Shown here in pieces: positions 50,572-59,835 of a stretch of 64,000 bases of DNA. The stretch is from contig JACKNK010000002.1 of the NCBI GenBank assembly GCA_024234955.1, forward strand, positions 310,001 to 374,000. Direction: 5' to 3'. Numbering within the stretch: position 1 is the stretch's first letter; each line of letters opens with the position of its first letter. Origin of the DNA: Gammaproteobacteria bacterium (GTDB lineage: Bacteria; Pseudomonadota; Gammaproteobacteria; JACKNK01). A model generated the notes under the pieces. It ran no database searches and was not told where the DNA came from. It saw only the letters and a list, made by a program, of their open reading frames with translations. Made by a program: the position numbers and the translations under genes.

Positions 50572-53500
50572 ATGCGTTCTGACGCCGTGGGAAGTATGCA
50601 CGGCTTGTCTTGCATCAGGGTGTTGTGTATGAGTGGCCAGCCGTTTCTTCTTGCCGGAAATGCCTGGTTTTTGATGTGGGTTTGCAGGCTTCTTGTCAGT
50701 GTTTTTCTGGTTTTTTGTGGAGTTTTTCCGCAAATTGTATCGGCAGACCGGGATTTTCAGATACGTTCGCAGCTTACCGTAAAAGGTGGGTTTGAAGTCA
50801 TTGGCAATACCCAGATGTCGTGCTCAACGGGTGACTTTGGGGCGTTCTCGGATGTCAGTACTTCCGCCGGCGGGTACGACTCGGGGCAGGATGGGATTGC
50901 TGGCGGTGCGCATGATGATGACACCGCTGTAAATGCCGCTCCGGCGCAGAGCCCGGCCGGTGCCTGTACGGCAACGCTCGCCAGCACTCAGTCCGGTGGC
51001 AATGTTCGGCAGAACAATCTGTTCAACTACATGCATTTCCTGAATGCATTTCCGACCGGTCCCACGATCACAAATTCCACGGGGGCAGTGCTGAGTTTGG
51101 GCGCAGGCCGCACCGTAAAGGCGGCCTACTTGTACTGGAGCGCGTGGCTCAGTGCGGCCGACGCTACGGCAAAGAACCGGCCACGCAACAAGGTGCTCTT
51201 AATGACACCGACTTCCGGTTACCAGGAGGTCACGGCGGCGACCACGGATGAAATATCGGTTCTGGCGAACTCCGCACCGACGGGTGCGAATACCGACACC
51301 AGTCTTTGTGACGGTAATGATGGATATGGAAACGGTGCCTCGATAGCGCCCCCGGTGAAAGGCACATATCCGGTTTATCAATCTGTGGCGGATGTGACCA
51401 GTCTGGTGGCGGCGGGTGGGGCGGGACCTTACGCCGTCGGCAACCTGCCTGGTCTGGATGTTCGTGATTCCGAACTCGCTGCAAAGCCCACCTTGCATTC
51501 GAACTGCTTTGCGGGCTGGACCCTGGTCGTCGCCTACGAAGATACGAGTCTTAGTGACTTCCGCAGTCTTACCCTGTTTGATGGTCTTCTGACCGTTGGT
51601 CAGGGAGATACCAAGACGACTACCGTCGCGGGCTTCGAGACGCCGGTGACTGGTGCGTTTAGCACGCTTACCGGATTGGTGGCCTACGACGGCGATGCCA
51701 ATATTCTGGAGGACTCTGCGTCAATCGTTTCCGGGGTCGGGACGACCACGTTCAGCAATACCGATAACCTTGCCAATAACGCATTCAATGGCAGCAACAC
51801 CCGTCAGACCTTGGGCCAGTCGGGGAATGCGACAACCGCTTTTACTGCACGCACGCCGTCGGATCCCAACATGATCGGGTTCGATATCGATACGTTCAAT
51901 ATAAACAGCGGTCAGACGGTCATCGGCAATGGCGTCAAGGCGGTTGACCTGAGGTTCCAGACTGCCGCTGGTGCGGGTACGGACATATTTTTCCCGGGCA
52001 TGTTCTTTATCGATCTGCCTACCGAAGTGGTCACTCTGGGAATCACCAAGCGTGTATCGCCAGCCACTGTCGCCTTGGGTGAGACCGTGACGTTCACCGT
52101 GGTCGTGACGAATTCAGGAACCAGCAACGCAACGGGGGTGGTGATGCGCGACCCCAAGAACAGTAGCGGCGTCGATCCTTATACTTTGTCCAATCCTCAT
52201 GACGTCCTGCCTGCGGGGCTGCTACTGTCACAGGTTACGACCTCACAAGGGTCGTGTGTCCTTAAAAATGCCACGGGCACCACGCTGCATGGGGCAAACG
52301 ATCTCACCGGCCTGAGCAGCAACAACGAAAATGTATTTCTCGATTGTGCCCTTGGCACCCTGACTCCGGGCGCGAGTGCGACCATTACGTTCAAGGCAAC
52401 GGTCACCAGCGCTTTCCTGAACGGTTCCCAGAGCCGTAGCTATACCAATGTCGCGATTGCACAGGCGGAGCAGGGGGTGCCGATCGAGGCCAGTGACCGG
52501 ACTACGGTCACCGGTGAAACGGTCTTGGTTTCAGGGCGGGTCTGGGAAGATCGCAATCTCGACAGAATTATCGATGAAACTGGTGAAACGAAGCGATCAG
52601 GTTGGTTGGTCGATATCCTTAATCCGGCTACCGGCGAGGTGCTCGGATCAAAAACCACCGACGTGGATGGGCGATATTCGTTCCGGGATACCGAAATTGC
52701 GGGTTTTGTCTCCGGTACTCAGTATCAGATCCGATTTCTGAGCCCGACCGGCTCGACCTTGTCGAAGGCGGTCAGTGGTAACAACGCAGGCAATACCACA
52801 AGCAAAGTGGGATCGATCCTGCTTACGCTGGTCAGCAACGGCAATATTATCGAGCAAAATCTCCCGCTTGATCCCGGGGGTGTGGTCTACAACGCGGCCA
52901 CCGGCGCGCCTGTTGCTGGTGCAACCGTCACCTTGTCCGGTCCGGCGGGGTTTTCCCCGGCAATTCATCTCGCGCCGGGACAGCAGAATCAGGTCACGGG
53001 TGCTGACGGGTTCTATCGCTTCGATATAAATCAGTTTGCTGGTGCGCCGACCGGTATCTACACCCTATCCGTGAGTCCGCCAGCGGGGTATACGTTCGTT
53101 TCCAGTCTTATTTCCCCAAGCGGCACCCTGGATGTGCCTTCAGCTTTGATCGCCGATCCGTTTCAGGTGGTGACCAATGCGGCGCCGGATATCAACGGTA
53201 AAACCACCTATTACCTGAGTTTCTATTTTGACGGTAACGATACGGATGTCGTCCACAATCACATTCCGCTCGATCCACCGTCCAATACCAATTTCCCGAT
53301 TCTTGTTGTCAAGACCGCGCCCAAGGAGACGGCCGTAAAGGGCGATCTGGTGCCGTACGAGATTACGGCGAGCAATGTGGATACGACGGTCTACAACACC
53401 GCCTCGATCATTGACACCGTCCCGCCGGGATTCAAGTACGTTCCAGGTACGGCAACCTTGGATGGTGTGACCGCAGAGCCAGTGATAAATGGCCGCACCC

Positions 53501-54291
53501 TTACATGGACCCCGGTCAACTTTGCACTGGATCAGACGCATGTCATTACCATGACTCTGGTTGTTGGTAGCGGTGTAAACTTGGGTAAATACGTCAACAG
53601 CGTGCAGGTCACTAATTCGAGCGGGTCACTGATCTCCAATATTGGTACCGCGACGGTGCTGCTGGTTGCAGACGCCCTGACCGACTGCAATGACATTGTC
53701 GGAACGGTTTTCGATGACGCCAATGGCAATGCGTATCAGGACGAGGGTGAGCGCGGAATCCCGGGCGTGAGACTCGTTACCGTCAATGGCTTGCTGATCA
53801 CCTCGGATCAATATGGTCGTTACCATCTGGCGTGTGCCGACATTCCCCAGATCGATCGGGGCGGTAATTTCATCCTGAAGGTCGATGAGCGTACGCTGCC
53901 GACCGGATATCGTTTGACCACTGAAAACCCGCGCGTGGTTCGCGCAACTCGCGGAAAGCTCGTCAAAGCCAATTTTGGCGCTGGAATACTCAAGGTGGTG
54001 CGCGTTCAGATCGATGGCCGCGCATTTGTGGCGGATGCGCCCAATCTGCACGCGCAATGGATTGATCAGGGTTTGCCCGAGGTCCTGGACAAGATCATGG
54101 AGCGCGGACAACTGGCCCTGCTTCGCCTGGTGTACTGGCGCGATCAGGAGCCGTCCACGCTCGTGGACGAGCGCATAGATTGGGTAATCAGCGAGATCCG
54201 TAGCTTGTACGCCGAGCAGAAAGACCGTCCCCCCTTGACGGTAGAGCGCGAAATTCGGGAAAAGAACCTTATGAATCAGGCATCGCCGTGA
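50572..54291 (+). CDS. Large exported protein with DUF11 and SdrD B-like repeats
   Basis: The 1239-residue product has a hydrophobic signal region (about 36-58). A long N-terminal domain of about 450 residues follows, with KAAYLYWSAWLSAADATAKN and CFAGWTLVVAYED. Next come a DUF11 module (about 485-640: LGITKRVSPATVALGETVTF, VVVTNSGTSNATGVVMRD), Cna/SdrD B-like modules (SGRVWEDRNLDRIIDETGE and GTVFDDANGNAYQDEGERGI), a second DUF11-like module (about 905-1030) and a C-terminal segment (KVVRVQIDGRAFVADAPNLH). Such proteins often end in an outer-membrane domain; this one stops early. The ribosome site supports ATG 50572. Confidence 0.82.
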   Translation: MRSDAVGSMHGLSCIRVLCMSGQPFLLAGNAWFLMWVCRLLVSVFLVFCGVFPQIVSADRDFQIRSQLTVKGGFEVIGNTQMSCSTGDFGAFSDVSTSAGGYDSGQDGIAGGAHDDDTAVNAAPAQSPAGACTATLASTQSGGNVRQNNLFNYMHFLNAFPTGPTITNSTGAVLSLGAGRTVKAAYLYWSAWLSAADATAKNRPRNKVLLMTPTSGYQEVTAATTDEISVLANSAPTGANTDTSLCDGNDGYGNGASIAPPVKGTYPVYQSVADVTSLVAAGGAGPYAVGNLPGLDVRDSELAAKPTLHSNCFAGWTLVVAYEDTSLSDFRSLTLFDGLLTVGQGDTKTTTVAGFETPVTGAFSTLTGLVAYDGDANILEDSASIVSGVGTTTFSNTDNLANNAFNGSNTRQTLGQSGNATTAFTARTPSDPNMIGFDIDTFNINSGQTVIGNGVKAVDLRFQTAAGAGTDIFFPGMFFIDLPTEVVTLGITKRVSPATVALGETVTFTVVVTNSGTSNATGVVMRDPKNSSGVDPYTLSNPHDVLPAGLLLSQVTTSQGSCVLKNATGTTLHGANDLTGLSSNNENVFLDCALGTLTPGASATITFKATVTSAFLNGSQSRSYTNVAIAQAEQGVPIEASDRTTVTGETVLVSGRVWEDRNLDRIIDETGETKRSGWLVDILNPATGEVLGSKTTDVDGRYSFRDTEIAGFVSGTQYQIRFLSPTGSTLSKAVSGNNAGNTTSKVGSILLTLVSNGNIIEQNLPLDPGGVVYNAATGAPVAGATVTLSGPAGFSPAIHLAPGQQNQVTGADGFYRFDINQFAGAPTGIYTLSVSPPAGYTFVSSLISPSGTLDVPSALIADPFQVVTNAAPDINGKTTYYLSFYFDGNDTDVVHNHIPLDPPSNTNFPILVVKTAPKETAVKGDLVPYEITASNVDTTVYNTASIIDTVPPGFKYVPGTATLDGVTAEPVINGRTLTWTPVNFALDQTHVITMTLVVGSGVNLGKYVNSVQVTNSSGSLISNIGTATVLLVADALTDCNDIVGTVFDDANGNAYQDEGERGIPGVRLVTVNGLLITSDQYGRYHLACADIPQIDRGGNFILKVDERTLPTGYRLTTENPRVVRATRGKLVKANFGAGILKVVRVQIDGRAFVADAPNLHAQWIDQGLPEVLDKIMERGQLALLRLVYWRDQEPSTLVDERIDWVISEIRSLYAEQKDRPPLTVEREIREKNLMNQASP

Positions 54292-54464
54292 CGGCCTGCT
54301 AGCCTAGGCAGCCAGGCGCTGGACCTTGTTCTCTCCCGCACCGGGAACCGGTGGTGTCCAGGCGAACGGGTATGACCAGGGTGTACGTGCTCGCAGTGCT
54401 GTCGTACACCCCGGTATCGACTAGGGGTATCAACTCACAGGAATGGTGTGCAAACCGCAGGTGG

Positions 54465-55157
54465 TCAGTTCCATCCTCCACCCCGGATCATCTTCTGGAA
54501 TTCGCGGCGGTAGTGGATCACCGCAGACAGGCCGTTGGCCTTGACGTCGAAGATGCGCCAGCCCTGGCGCCCCTTGTAGAAGCGGAACTCCATGGTCACG
54601 GACTGGCCGCTGCGCATGGTGACGCGGACTGGGACCACGACTTCGGTGCTGGAACCCTGGCGCGCGTTGCCGACATCGACGCGCGATTCGCTGTATCCCC
54701 CGATTCCGGAGGCCAGGGTCTTCAGGAATTGCGACTTGATGCTGTTTTCCAGTTCGGTGCGTTGCCCGGCGTTCATGTTGTTCCATGCACCGCCGGCCAC
54801 CCATCGGGACATATAGGCAAAGTCGAAGTAGTTGGCGACCTGTTCACGCAGGAAGGTGAGCGCCATCTGCTGGTTGTTGGGGTCGCCGGTGGAGAGGAAG
54901 GTCTGCAGGGCGGTGACGCCGGTGCGCAACATGTCCTCGGGGCTCATATCGGCGGATGGGGCGACAATCTGGGGCGCCGGTTGCGGGGCCGGCTGGGGGC
55001 GGGCCTGTGGGGCGTAGCCGTTCCAGCCCATGCCGGCAGCCGGTGGATTGCCATAACCCGGGGCGGTCCCCATGTAGTAAGGGTTGGCCTGGGTGGGGGC
55101 AACCAGCACCAACGCGGTCGCGGCAGACAGCATCAGGTTGTTCAGAGTGTGATTCAT
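54465..55157 (-). CDS. MlaC-family phospholipid-binding periplasmic protein
   Basis: The 230-residue product has a signal peptide (about 1-24) and a Pro/Gln/Gly-rich linker (about 28-70: QPAPQPAPQI). A MlaC/Ttg2D domain follows (about 75-230): FDFAYMSRWVAGGAWNNM, QRTELENSIKSQFLKTLASG, VVPVRVTMRSGQSVTMEFRF and WRIFDVKANGLSAVIHYRRE. MlaC carries phospholipids between the outer membrane and the MlaFEDB pump. No mlaFED genes are adjacent. The long Pro-rich spacer is not usual for MlaC. I chose the ATG at 55157. Confidence 0.85.
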   Translation of the reverse strand: MNHTLNNLMLSAATALVLVAPTQANPYYMGTAPGYGNPPAAGMGWNGYAPQARPQPAPQPAPQIVAPSADMSPEDMLRTGVTALQTFLSTGDPNNQQMALTFLREQVANYFDFAYMSRWVAGGAWNNMNAGQRTELENSIKSQFLKTLASGIGGYSESRVDVGNARQGSSTEVVVPVRVTMRSGQSVTMEFRFYKGRQGWRIFDVKANGLSAVIHYRREFQKMIRGGGWN

Positions 55158-55218
55158 GAGGGCCTCTATTGATGGGATGTGCAGGGCTCTACGGGCCCTT
55201 TGATTCGGGGCGTTGGCA

Positions 55219-55632
55219 TCAATCCTGTTCGTCCTTGTCATGCCCGAACCAGCCTTCGCAGGCTCGGAGCAGGAACACCGATAGCGTCAGCATGACGATG
55301 GCACTGGTCATGGTGATGATCATCCATTTGTCCATGGACTTGATGTCGATGACCAGAACGCGGGTGATGGCGGTGATCGCAACGTAGACCAGGAAGCGTA
55401 CCGAGAGACGGTTGGTTTTGAAGTAAATGCCGATCATCGCGCCAAGTTCGAGGAAGATGAACAACATCAGGATGTCCTTCAGCGTTGGCGAACTGTGGCT
55501 GAGGATGACGCCGACCTCGTCGATGGTCGCCCACAGGATCACGATGCCGGCAACGAACAGCAGGATGTAGTGGAAGATCTCGGAGAACAGGATGCCGGCA
55601 CGTTTTACCGGCTCGAAGACTTTTTCTGTCAT
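55219..55632 (-). CDS. PsiE-family inner-membrane protein
   Basis: The 137-residue product has four hydrophobic helices (ILLFVAGIVILWATIDEVGV, ILMLFIFLELGAMIGIYF, FLVYVAITAITRVLVIDI, WMIITMTSAIVMLTLSVFLL), as in the phosphate-starvation-inducible PsiE family. The molecular role of PsiE is not established. I chose the ATG at 55632 (MTEKVFEPVK). It lies between the mlaC-like gene and the divergent hisI. Confidence 0.85.
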   Translation of the reverse strand: MTEKVFEPVKRAGILFSEIFHYILLFVAGIVILWATIDEVGVILSHSSPTLKDILMLFIFLELGAMIGIYFKTNRLSVRFLVYVAITAITRVLVIDIKSMDKWMIITMTSAIVMLTLSVFLLRACEGWFGHDKDEQD

Positions 55633-55754
55633 TGGGTAGATTTTGAATCCGGGAGTGAAGCGGGAAGGATAGACGCTTTCCCCGGGCTGTGAATCGCACC
55701 CTGTCGTTCTCCTGGGGCACAATGCGGCTTTGATCAATTTTGCCTGGATTGCCC

Positions 55755-56198
55755 ATGTCACACGCGTATTTGTCCAAGACCGAGAGTTATGCGCCAGGCG
55801 AGGGTCTGGGTCTGGAGGAGGTGCTGGCGAATCTGCCCTACAACACCGATGGCCTGGTGCCTGCGGTCGCGCAGCAGCATGACAGCGGCGAGGTGTTGAT
55901 GATGGCCTGGATGAATCGCGCGGCGATCGAAGAGACCTTGCGGACCGGAAGGGTCTGTTACTGGTCCCGGTCGCGGCAGAGTTACTGGCGCAAGGGGGAG
56001 TCTTCCGGACAGGTGCAGACCCTGAAGTCGATGCGTTTCGATTGCGATGGCGACACCATCCTGCTGCTTGTCGATCAGCAAGGCGCGGCTTGTCATACCG
56101 GGCGGCGCAACTGTTTCTACAACGAAGTTCATGGCGATCGGGTCGAGGTCATCAGCGCGCCGCTGATCTCGCCGGAAGAGTTGTACGGCAAGCAGTGA
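55755..56198 (+). CDS. hisI: Phosphoribosyl-AMP cyclohydrolase
   Basis: HisI opens the purine ring of PR-AMP in histidine synthesis. The 147-residue product shows VLMMAWMNRAAIEETLRTG, CYWSRSRQSYWRKGESSG, the Mg-binding DCDGDTILL and the Zn-binding Cys pair in GAACHTGRRNCFYNEV. The monofunctional short form lacks a HisE domain. N-terminal 20 or so residues are an extension compared with the core. No other his genes are adjacent. I chose the ATG at 55755. Confidence 0.95.
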   Translation: MSHAYLSKTESYAPGEGLGLEEVLANLPYNTDGLVPAVAQQHDSGEVLMMAWMNRAAIEETLRTGRVCYWSRSRQSYWRKGESSGQVQTLKSMRFDCDGDTILLLVDQQGAACHTGRRNCFYNEVHGDRVEVISAPLISPEELYGKQ

Positions 56199-56205
56199 CG
56201 ACCTG

Positions 56206-56472
56206 ATGGTCAACCCGATCAAGCTCCTCTTCCTCGGCCTGGTGAAGGTCTACCGCTACGGCATCAGCCCGGTGCTGCCGCCGAGTTGCCGCTACACGCC
56301 GAGCTGTTCCGAATACATGGAGGAGGCCATCCAGAAACACGGCGCGATCCGTGGCGGCTGGCTCGGCATCAAGCGCGTGTCGCGGTGCCACCCCTGGCAC
56401 GAAGGCGGCTACGACCCGGTGCCGGAATGTCTCGACCCGGACTGTGGCCACGACCATGACCACAAACGTTGA
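56206..56472 (+). CDS. yidD: Membrane protein insertion efficiency factor YidD
   Basis: The 88-residue product shows the YidD pattern: KVYRYGISPVLPPSCRYTPS, CSEYMEEAIQKHGAIRGGWL and RCHPWHEGGYDPVP, with conserved Cys residues. YidD assists YidC in inserting inner-membrane proteins. It normally lies with rpmH-rnpA-yidC; here it stands after hisI, 7 nt away, which is an unusual location. A His-rich tail (DCGHDHDHKR) follows the core. Confidence 0.93.
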   Translation: MVNPIKLLFLGLVKVYRYGISPVLPPSCRYTPSCSEYMEEAIQKHGAIRGGWLGIKRVSRCHPWHEGGYDPVPECLDPDCGHDHDHKR

Positions 56473-56479
56473 GATGACT

Positions 56480-56551
56480 GCAGGAGCGGCTTCAGCCGCG
56501 ATCGGCGCGGGGAATCTCTCCAGGGCAGATCGCGGCTGAAGCCGCTCCTAC
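56480..56551. repeat. REP pair, family D, upstream of the CobW-family gene
   Basis: CAGGAGCGGCTTCAGCCGCGATC faces GATCGCGGCTGAAGCCGCTCCTAC. The left end reads GCAG instead of GTAG. It ends 11 nt before the GTG start of the next gene, so the gene's leader lies in the REP. Confidence 0.88.
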
Positions 56552-56562
56552 AGGGCGTCCAA

Positions 56563-57579
56563 GTGCTTCAACCACTCCGCCGGGTCCCCACCAACCTGAT
56601 CCTCGGCTCGCTCGGGGTCGGTAAGACCACCTTGATCCGTTCGCTGCTGGCGCAGGTACCGGAGGGCGAACGCTGGGCCGTGCTGGTCAACGAATTCGGC
56701 GAGATCGGCATCGACGCCGCGCTGATCGGCAATGTAGACCGCGTGCGCGAGGTGGCCGGCGGCTGCATGTGCTGCGCGGCGGGTGTCAGCACCCAGGTCG
56801 CGGTCGCGCAGTTGCTGCGCGAGGTGCGCCCGGATCGGCTGCTGATCGAGCCCTCCGGTCTGGGGCACCCGAGCGGCATCGTCGATCTGTTGCGTGCGCC
56901 ACCGCTGGCGGCGGGTATCGATTTGCGGGCCATCATCGGATTGATCGACCCGCGTGAGTACAGCGAGACCCGCTGGCGGGATTCGGCGCTCTATCGTGAA
57001 CAGATCACGCTTCCTGACGTTTTGCTGTTGAGCAAGGTGGACCTCGCCAGCGACGCCCAGATCAGGGAGGTGCGTGGTTTCCTTGACCAGCTCTATCCTC
57101 CGAAACAGATCATTGCGCAGGGGGGCATCGATCCCGCCTGGATGGACCTGTGCAACACCTTGCCGGCAGCGGGCATCGTCACGCCTCGATTCGCTTCGGC
57201 GAATACCGGCCTTGATGTGGCGCCGGACGCTGCGCCGGAGCCCGACTACGGTCGCCATGAACAGGTTGTTGATGGCGTTGCCGCCTGTGGTTGGCGCTGG
57301 CCCCCGGAGCAGGGCTTTTCCCGCCCCCGACTTGCCCGCCTGCTTGCCTCCCTGGGCAAGGCCGGTGACATGGGCGCGATCCGTCGGGTCAAGGGTGTGT
57401 TGCGTACCGGCAAGGATTGGCAGGTATTCAATGCGACCGTGGATGGCGTGACGACGGAAGACATCGCCTGGCGTCGGGACAGTCGCCTCGAGGTGATTGC
57501 CGAGGCCGGGGCCAGCCCGGATTGGACTCGTATTGAGTTGATGCTGGAGGCATGCCGGGTTGACACGGATTACGACTGA
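56563..57579 (+). CDS. CobW/COG0523-family metal-chaperone GTPase
   Basis: The 338-residue G3E GTPase has Walker A GSLGVGKTT (15-23), the family segment NEFGEIGID, the metal site GGCMCC (66-71), Walker B region LLIEPSGLGHP, and SKVD in place of NKxD for guanine recognition. A C-terminal CobW domain follows (about 245-335). These GTPases deliver Zn2+ or Co2+ to target enzymes, often under zinc starvation; the client here is unknown. The start is GTG at 56563, just after a REP pair. I see no clear Zur box. Confidence 0.88.
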   Translation: MLQPLRRVPTNLILGSLGVGKTTLIRSLLAQVPEGERWAVLVNEFGEIGIDAALIGNVDRVREVAGGCMCCAAGVSTQVAVAQLLREVRPDRLLIEPSGLGHPSGIVDLLRAPPLAAGIDLRAIIGLIDPREYSETRWRDSALYREQITLPDVLLLSKVDLASDAQIREVRGFLDQLYPPKQIIAQGGIDPAWMDLCNTLPAAGIVTPRFASANTGLDVAPDAAPEPDYGRHEQVVDGVAACGWRWPPEQGFSRPRLARLLASLGKAGDMGAIRRVKGVLRTGKDWQVFNATVDGVTTEDIAWRRDSRLEVIAEAGASPDWTRIELMLEACRVDTDYD

Positions 57580-57616
57580 CGCATATTTGGGTGCCGAGTT
57601 TTACGGCTGAGTATCA

Positions 57617-58357
57617 ATGGACTGGATTGTGTGTACCGCGTGCGAAGTGGGTAAGCGTCAGAGTCAGCAAGACCGTATTCAGGTTATCCACACTGGCGAA
57701 ATCCGCTTGCTGGTGTTGGCGGATGGCATGGGTGGTCATCCGCGAGGTGATTTGGCTGCTCAATCGGTGATTGATGCTGCCGATGCGTTACTGGCAGAGA
57801 CAGCTACTCATGACTGCAGTTTGGAATGGCTTCTGACGACCATCCTGGAAAAAGCTCATGCGAGCTTGGTTGCCCTGAAAGAGGCGCTTGGCGTCTCACC
57901 GCGTACGACCTGCATCTTGCTTGCCATTCGTGGTGAAACAGCGTATTGGGCGCATATTGGTGATTCACGGCTTTATGTCCTTCGGGATGGATGCGTCCTG
58001 AAACGAACCCGCGATCATTCCGTAACTCAAATGCTTGTAGATATGCGAAAACTGGATGAGGAGGCGATGGGGACGCACCCCGATCAGGGGCGATTGCTGC
58101 GCAGTCTGAGCGCCGATAAGCCACCAAACGCAGATTTTGACCAATTGCAACTTGAGACCGGTGACGTTTTCGTAGCATGCTCCGACGGAGTCTGGGAAAT
58201 GACCCAGGCTGCCGAAATCTCCGAGTTCGGCAAGATTTCGCGGCGTTTGGAGAGTTTGCAGGATTTGGCGACCAAGATGGTGCGTAGGTCTGTAGATCGG
58301 GCAGGGGTCGATGCAGACAATGCGTGCCTTGGAGTGATCGCCGGACGACTGACTTAG
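57617..58357 (+). CDS. PP2C-family protein phosphatase (first of two in the locus)
   Basis: The 246-residue soluble PPM/PP2C phosphatase removes phosphate from Ser/Thr. It has RQSQQDR, the metal site VLADGMGGHPRGD, TTCILLAIRGETAYWAHIGD, LYVLRDGCVLKRTRDHSVTQ and FVACSDGVWEMT, and ends DNACLGVIAG with the conserved Asp-Asn. It opens the kinase/FHA locus, all genes in one direction with short gaps. Base composition from here to the right edge is less GC-rich than upstream, suggesting transfer or a different history. Confidence 0.92.
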   Translation: MDWIVCTACEVGKRQSQQDRIQVIHTGEIRLLVLADGMGGHPRGDLAAQSVIDAADALLAETATHDCSLEWLLTTILEKAHASLVALKEALGVSPRTTCILLAIRGETAYWAHIGDSRLYVLRDGCVLKRTRDHSVTQMLVDMRKLDEEAMGTHPDQGRLLRSLSADKPPNADFDQLQLETGDVFVACSDGVWEMTQAAEISEFGKISRRLESLQDLATKMVRRSVDRAGVDADNACLGVIAGRLT

Positions 58358-58436
58358 AGTAGTCACTTCGTTAAGGCAATGGCGGCATGGCTTAGTCGCT
58401 AAAACCAACCAAAGAAAATATCGGGTTCGGGAAGGG

Positions 58437-59765
58437 ATGATGCACGGAAGTTCAATTATGAGGGATACAACGGGCTTGTTTTGGGCCGCGCTCGGTTGCC
58501 TGTTTTTTATTTTCCATACGCCGCATGCGATGGCCTTCGATATTGATGTCGTTGACCAAAGCGTCGTAAGAATTGTCGCGATGGGTTCTGGTGGCAACGG
58601 TTCAACCGGTACGGGCTTCGTGATCAATGACCATGATCAGATCGCGACCAATCACCATGTGGTTGAGGGAGCCAAACTGCTGTTTGTGTTGGTGAAGGAT
58701 GATGAGGGCCGCCGTCGTGTGGCCGCAGATGTTGTGTGGGCTGACAAGGACCGGGACCTTGCAGTGATCAGCGCTCCCGGCTTGGGACGCCCATTTCTTA
58801 AGTTATCGACGACCACCCCTCGTAAGCACACCGATGTCGTCGCCGTAGGGTTCCCCGGGCGTGCGGATGATCTGAGCGATTCCGAGGCGGTGGTCGAGTC
58901 TACCGTCACGCAAGGCGTTATTGAGCGTGTGTTTCGGGGCTCTTGGGGGAACGATGACGCACCATTTCAGATCGTTCAGCACAGCGCACAGATTAACTCG
59001 GGCAACAGTGGGGGGCCGTTGCTGAATGCTTGCGGCGAGGTGGTGGCGGTGAATACCGCGATTCCCTCAGTACGTGTTAACGGGAGCGGTAGTCGAACAC
59101 AAGTCCAGGTCACCACGGGTATCCACTACGCCTCGCATATATCCAGCTTGGTGGGTGAGCTGCAAAAGCGAAACACGTCTTTTTCACCAACAGCGATGGG
59201 TTGCACGGAAGACCAGATCGCGACGGGTAACTCCCAGGTCGTCTGGATCGCTGCAGGCGCGTCGGGATTGGCTCTGCTGGCCATGATTCTGACTTTGAGT
59301 AGGCCGCGTCAGCGCATTGTTGAAACCTATACCCAATGGGTTCGGCGCAATCCCAGTTCGTCCAACCGCACGCCACATAAAGAAGTGCGCTCTGCTCAGT
59401 CACGGAGTGTCGTGGCTCGGTCGATACAGCCTCGAGTGAGCACGGCTGTTTTCGAGTTGACGGGTCAGACGTTGTCGGGTGAGCCCTTGCATATTTCGAT
59501 CCCCATGGCTGGTTTGGAACGCGGTGTCGTGATTGGGCGGAACCGTCAGCAATGTGATTTCGCACTGCCTGATATGAGTGTGTCTCGCCGACATGTGAAA
59601 ATTTGGGGTGATGAGGTGCAACTCAGTATTTTGGACCTTGGAAGCACCGGAGGGACGCGCTTTAACGGACAGCCTGTAGGGGCATCCCAGCCTATGACGG
59701 CAAGTTCCGACGGTTCTGAGATACAGATTGGTGACATACGTCTTAGAGGACGTGTCTTGCGCTGA
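58437..59765 (+). CDS. Membrane-anchored trypsin-like protease with cytoplasmic FHA domain
   Basis: The 442-residue product has an N-terminal signal or anchor (about 11-31). A periplasmic S1C-like protease follows with the triad visible in ATNHHVVEG (His), DRDLAVI (Asp) and NSGNSGGPL (Ser). A membrane helix is at about 270-290, and a C-terminal FHA domain at about 355-440 (VIGRNRQQCDFALPDMSVSR, GSTGGTRFNGQ). Predicted topology puts the protease outside and the FHA domain inside. There is no PDZ domain. The ATG at 58458 (MRDTTG), with a GGAAG site 8 nt upstream, is a good alternative start. Confidence 0.9.
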   Translation: MMHGSSIMRDTTGLFWAALGCLFFIFHTPHAMAFDIDVVDQSVVRIVAMGSGGNGSTGTGFVINDHDQIATNHHVVEGAKLLFVLVKDDEGRRRVAADVVWADKDRDLAVISAPGLGRPFLKLSTTTPRKHTDVVAVGFPGRADDLSDSEAVVESTVTQGVIERVFRGSWGNDDAPFQIVQHSAQINSGNSGGPLLNACGEVVAVNTAIPSVRVNGSGSRTQVQVTTGIHYASHISSLVGELQKRNTSFSPTAMGCTEDQIATGNSQVVWIAAGASGLALLAMILTLSRPRQRIVETYTQWVRRNPSSSNRTPHKEVRSAQSRSVVARSIQPRVSTAVFELTGQTLSGEPLHISIPMAGLERGVVIGRNRQQCDFALPDMSVSRRHVKIWGDEVQLSILDLGSTGGTRFNGQPVGASQPMTASSDGSEIQIGDIRLRGRVLR

Positions 59766-59835
59766 TGGGCAGCAAAGTTCGGGTCTTGTCACGCATCCAG
59801 ATTTACGCAATTTGTCAGGTTAGGAAAGCCGAATC

